64,000 bases of DNA, from positions 1 through 64,000 of the forward strand of contig DCJC01000056.1 in assembly GCA_002317355.1 (NCBI GenBank), written 5' to 3'. This document shows, piece by piece, positions 62,615 through 64,000 of the stretch. The notes beneath the pieces were generated by a model that did not search any database, was not told the DNA's origin, and saw only the letters and a program-made list of their open reading frames with translations. Position 1 is the stretch's first letter. The number at the start of each line of letters is the position of its first letter. The position numbers were made by a program, and so were the translations under genes. This DNA is from Prevotellaceae bacterium UBA1710 (GTDB lineage Bacteria > Bacteroidota > Bacteroidia > Bacteroidales > Bacteroidaceae).

Positions 62615-63685
62615 ATGGTAAATATAAGTAAGAATGAGTCTCAGGCGATGCGTGGAATTGCTATCCTCGCTATCGTGCTACATAACTACTGCCATTGGCT
62701 CGGTAAGATGGTGCAGGAGAATGAGTATCAGTTTACTGAACATAATGTCAGACGACTGATGGTAGAACTCTCGCATCCATCATGGGAGTTGATTGTTCAC
62801 CTCCTTTCTTTCTTCGGACATTATGGTGTACCCGTTTTCGTGTTCCTTAGTGCCTATGGGCTTGTGATGAAGTACGAGAAGTCTTCCATGGTTTCTGAAG
62901 GAAACAAGGAAGGTGCCCTCTCTTTCATCTGGAAGCATTACAAGAAACTATTCTTGATGATGGTTGTGGGATATACGGCATACGTATTGGTTGACTATAT
63001 GACTCCCGCTCCCCGTCGCTATGAGTTCTGGAATGTAGTAGGGCAGTTGGGCATGTTCAGCAACCTATATAAAGACCCTGATCACGATATCTGGCCTGGA
63101 CCTTATTGGTACTTCGGCTTGATGGTGCAGATATACATAGTGTATCGCCTGCTGTTCTATGATAGATATGCGCTGAAAAGCAGATGGCTGTTCGGAGGAC
63201 TCTTTGCCGTAACATTGCTTGCTCAGTTGTTCTTCCTGCCAGAAGGCCTTGCACTACAATGGTATCGCTATAACGTGATGGGCTCTCTTCCTGTCTTCAT
63301 AGCAGGAGTGATGTTTGCACGCTATAATCGCTTCAACGAGCCACCGAAGACCACTTATGTACTCTTGGCGGTAGCAAGCACCATGCTAATCTTCCTCTTC
63401 AGCCTGTGGTTCGCAACGTGGATAATAGTGCCGTTCTTCATTTGTATTGGTACGGTGGCAATAGTGAAGATACTTCCTGAGCGCCTTCTTAACCCACTCG
63501 CTTGGGTAGGAAGTATCTCTGCTGCAATGTTTGTTTGCCACCCGATAACAAGAAAGGTTATAATCCCGATATCCCGTCATGGAGATATCTTCGCAGGCTT
63601 ATTGCTCTATATCGTAGCAACCATCGTGTTGGCTATTCTCTTCAAGAAACTGCTTGCTGTGGTTTCGGCAGAGAGGATGAAGTAG
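62615..63685 (+). CDS. Acyltransferase-3 family membrane protein
   Basis: The 356-residue protein has about ten membrane helices and the family opening with the catalytic histidine: MRGIAILAIVLHNYCHW (R13, H23), FLSAYGL in the third helix. Members O-acetylate or succinylate glycans or lipids on the periplasmic side. It is 3 bp after the phosphoethanolamine-transferase-like gene and 22 bp before a second acyltransferase, so all three probably modify the same surface molecule. Substrate unknown. Confidence 0.88.
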   Translation: MVNISKNESQAMRGIAILAIVLHNYCHWLGKMVQENEYQFTEHNVRRLMVELSHPSWELIVHLLSFFGHYGVPVFVFLSAYGLVMKYEKSSMVSEGNKEGALSFIWKHYKKLFLMMVVGYTAYVLVDYMTPAPRRYEFWNVVGQLGMFSNLYKDPDHDIWPGPYWYFGLMVQIYIVYRLLFYDRYALKSRWLFGGLFAVTLLAQLFFLPEGLALQWYRYNVMGSLPVFIAGVMFARYNRFNEPPKTTYVLLAVASTMLIFLFSLWFATWIIVPFFICIGTVAIVKILPERLLNPLAWVGSISAAMFVCHPITRKVIIPISRHGDIFAGLLLYIVATIVLAILFKKLLAVVSAERMK

Positions 63686-63707
63686 AAAACATATACAATC
63701 AGCAGAT

Positions 63708-64000
63708 ATGAAGATAAAGGACATAGACCTCGTAAATGTCTCCCGATTCAGGGCGGAGCACATGGGAATGGCGATGCTATTCGTCATCCTCTTCCACGTT
63801 GGATTGCCAAGGTGGAGTGACTTCTATGGCCTTCGCCGAATGGGTAACTTAGGAGTGGATATGTTCCTCTTCCTTAGTGGTGTCGGATTGTGGTTTTCGT
63901 GGATGAAGGCACCGATGGAGAAGGGTAGTGGAGCACGTGTCTTCTTCAGGGACTGGGCGCAGTTCTATTGGCGACGACTGAAGCGCATCTATCCGGTATG
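63708..64000 (+). CDS. Acyltransferase-3 family membrane protein (partial, runs off the window)
   Basis: Ninety-seven residues are visible. The start is the ATG at 63708, followed by KIKDIDLVNV. The first helix AMLFVILFHVGLP carries the expected catalytic histidine (H30), followed by MFLFLSGVGLWFSW, which matches FLSGxGL of the family, and WRRLKRIYP. It is a paralogue of the preceding gene. The rest lies outside the window. Confidence 0.85.
   Translation, partial: MKIKDIDLVNVSRFRAEHMGMAMLFVILFHVGLPRWSDFYGLRRMGNLGVDMFLFLSGVGLWFSWMKAPMEKGSGARVFFRDWAQFYWRRLKRIYPV

Noticed and set aside
1..64000. tRNA or rRNA genes
   Set aside because: I looked for T-loop GTTCGAATC-type strings and cloverleaf partners; the few TTCGAATC hits (such as 11369 and 44174) have no acceptor or anticodon stems.

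Overview
The window reads as a chromosomal segment of a Prevotella-like member of the Bacteroidales. The evidence is a complete type IX secretion core operon (porP-gldK-gldL-gldM-gldN), BspA-type leucine-rich-repeat and other secreted proteins with Prevotella-style C-terminal tails, Bacteroidetes families such as DUF4831, DUF1573 barrels and porK-like lipoproteins, and repeated use of the Bacteroidetes sigma-ABfr promoter (TTTG, 19-21 nt, TAnnTTTG), which I could place upstream of more than ten genes. Shine-Dalgarno sequences are nearly absent, which is normal for the phylum. I see no rRNA, tRNA, CRISPR array, transposase, integrase or phage gene.

Layout. 1-1.7 kb: a zinc-ribbon protein and a secreted zincin-like protein, followed by a repeat-rich gap. 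2.5-5 kb (minus): ndk and a rhamnogalacturonan-acetylesterase-like SGNH hydrolase. 5.2-8.5 kb (minus): hpt-adk-obgE-pgeF housekeeping operon, divergent from nnrD and a DUF4831 gene. 11.5-12.5 kb: class II aldolase. 12.5-15.6 kb: repeats, two small unknown secreted proteins and a very likely structured ncRNA with its own promoter and terminator. 15.6-19.8 kb (plus): FadL-type outer-membrane porin and a TPR/HisKA/REC/AraC regulator lacking its ATPase domain. 20-30.4 kb (minus): priA, a small barrel protein, the type IX secretion operon and an OmpA-family protein. 30.6-43 kb (minus): one long apparent operon, mrp - alpha-2-macroglobulin - DUF1573 - meaB - ispH - cmk - helix-hairpin-helix barrel protein. 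43-48 kb: a small porin, topB, a four-helix-bundle protein and trmB. 48.2-52.6 kb (minus): two consecutive cassettes, each a large secreted protein followed by a tiny MKKxY-type protein. 53.3-56.3 kb: ilvE, xseB, xseA. 56.4-64 kb (plus): MATE transporter, cytidylate-kinase-like protein, purT, YeiH, a phosphoethanolamine-transferase-like enzyme and two acyltransferase-3 proteins (the last cut by the window end).

How it works together. The type IX machinery in the middle of the window would export proteins such as the two large cell-surface candidates at 48-52 kb; their C-terminal tails resemble each other. The outer-membrane theme is strong overall (FadL, PorP, OmpA, several small barrels, alpha-2-macroglobulin, HhH barrel, lipid/polysaccharide-modifying enzymes at the right end).

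Most notable for follow-up: the duplicated 'surface protein + MKKxY peptide' cassette, the rod-shaped ncRNA at 14.83-15.05 kb, the regulator without a HATPase domain, a switch-like leader in front of mrp, an alpha-2-macroglobulin carrying a SusC-plug-like motif, and a recurring style of intergenic DNA in which one short word (different at each locus) is reiterated in both orientations. All assignments are from reading the sequence; no database search was run.
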